DNA of 13,308 nucleotides from JANYCG01 sp031365665. Its GTDB lineage: Bacteria; Pseudomonadota; Gammaproteobacteria; Burkholderiales; Burkholderiaceae_C. The notes beneath the pieces were generated by a model that searched no databases, was not told the origin of the DNA, and saw nothing but the letters and a program-made list of their open reading frames with translations. The DNA lies in NCBI GenBank assembly GCA_031365665.1, contig JANLYO010000275.1, forward strand, positions 1-13,308. Direction: 5' to 3'. The position numbers and the translations under genes are program-made. Shown here in pieces: positions 13,169 through 13,308 of the stretch; the first letter of the stretch is position 1, and every line of letters begins with the position of its first letter.

Positions 13169-13308
13169 TCAGGGCTTGAGACGTGCAAATGCAGAGGCCA
13201 TGGCGGTGTTGGCGGCTGGGTTTGGCGCGGCTGAGGTGCCGCCCCGCCCAGCTACTCGCGCGGGCTCGAAGCGGTTGTCGCCGGGTTTGCCAGCCCCGCC
13301 AGCCCCGC
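13169..13308 (-). CDS. 3' end of an unidentified gene, possibly tex (5' part outside window)
   Basis: The last 45 codons of a minus-strand gene entering from the right edge, ending in TGA at 13171-13169. The residues are Gly/Ala/Pro-rich with scattered Arg and Lys (GKPGDNRFEPARV, then a low-complexity linker, then NTAMASAFARLKP). A flexible basic tail ending in an AMA-x-AFA-x-LK helix resembles the C-terminus I remember for Comamonadaceae Tex, the S1-domain RNA-binding transcription accessory protein. A DEAD-box RNA helicase tail would look similar. The reading is supported by being open to the edge and by strongly GC-biased codon third positions. The identity is a guess; that it is a coding tail is more secure. 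It is too short to pass a normal ORF length cut-off. Confidence 0.4.
   Translation of the reverse strand, partial: GAGGAGKPGDNRFEPARVAGRGGTSAAPNPAANTAMASAFARLKP

Overview
This 13.3 kb window looks like a chromosomal segment of a GC-rich betaproteobacterium, most likely of the family Comamonadaceae (Rhodoferax/Polaromonas/Acidovorax type). The grounds are the protein sequences, the gene order mltG-tmk-holB-pilZ-tatD, and an ATAGCTGC-type mini-repeat that I associate with that family. No database search was possible. Most of the window is ordinary housekeeping sequence. The parts that stand out are an insertion-sequence end at the left edge, three very AT-rich islands, and two multi-domain fusion genes.

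Left edge (1-140): the last 42 codons of an IS4-family transposase and the terminal repeat of its element. Then, on the minus strand (199-4850), comes a compact operon: mltG (septation-linked lytic transglycosylase), tmk (thymidylate kinase), holB (DNA polymerase III delta'), pilZ (type IV pilus factor), a TatD-family deoxyribonuclease (ycfH type) and an exported ankyrin-repeat protein. Several junctions overlap by four bases (ATGA or TTGA), implying translational coupling. ygfZ (folate-binding Fe-S assembly factor) runs divergently from mltG with only about 30-50 bases between the starts.

Middle (5903-9135): a 164-base, about 16% GC intergenic island lies between the convergent ygfZ and a hotdog-thioesterase/GNAT fusion gene. 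The fusion gene is divergent from a membrane-anchored msrA with a single conserved cysteine. On the minus strand follow a DUF805 membrane protein and an exported Vgb-like beta-propeller protein, probably co-transcribed.

Right part (9195-13308), all on the minus strand: an HDOD-domain protein, a patatin-like phospholipase and a tRNA-uridine-hydroxylase (TrhO/rhodanese) fused to a P-loop kinase domain. At the right edge is the 3' tail of another gene, possibly tex. The patatin gene carries an in-frame, partly AT-rich insertion just after its catalytic DGG motif.

I did not find a defence system, CRISPR array, tRNA/rRNA gene, secondary-metabolite cluster or any clearly new system. The best leads are the TrhO-kinase fusion, the coding insertion in the patatin gene, the AT-rich islands, and the palindromic repeat embedded in the ygfZ reading frame.
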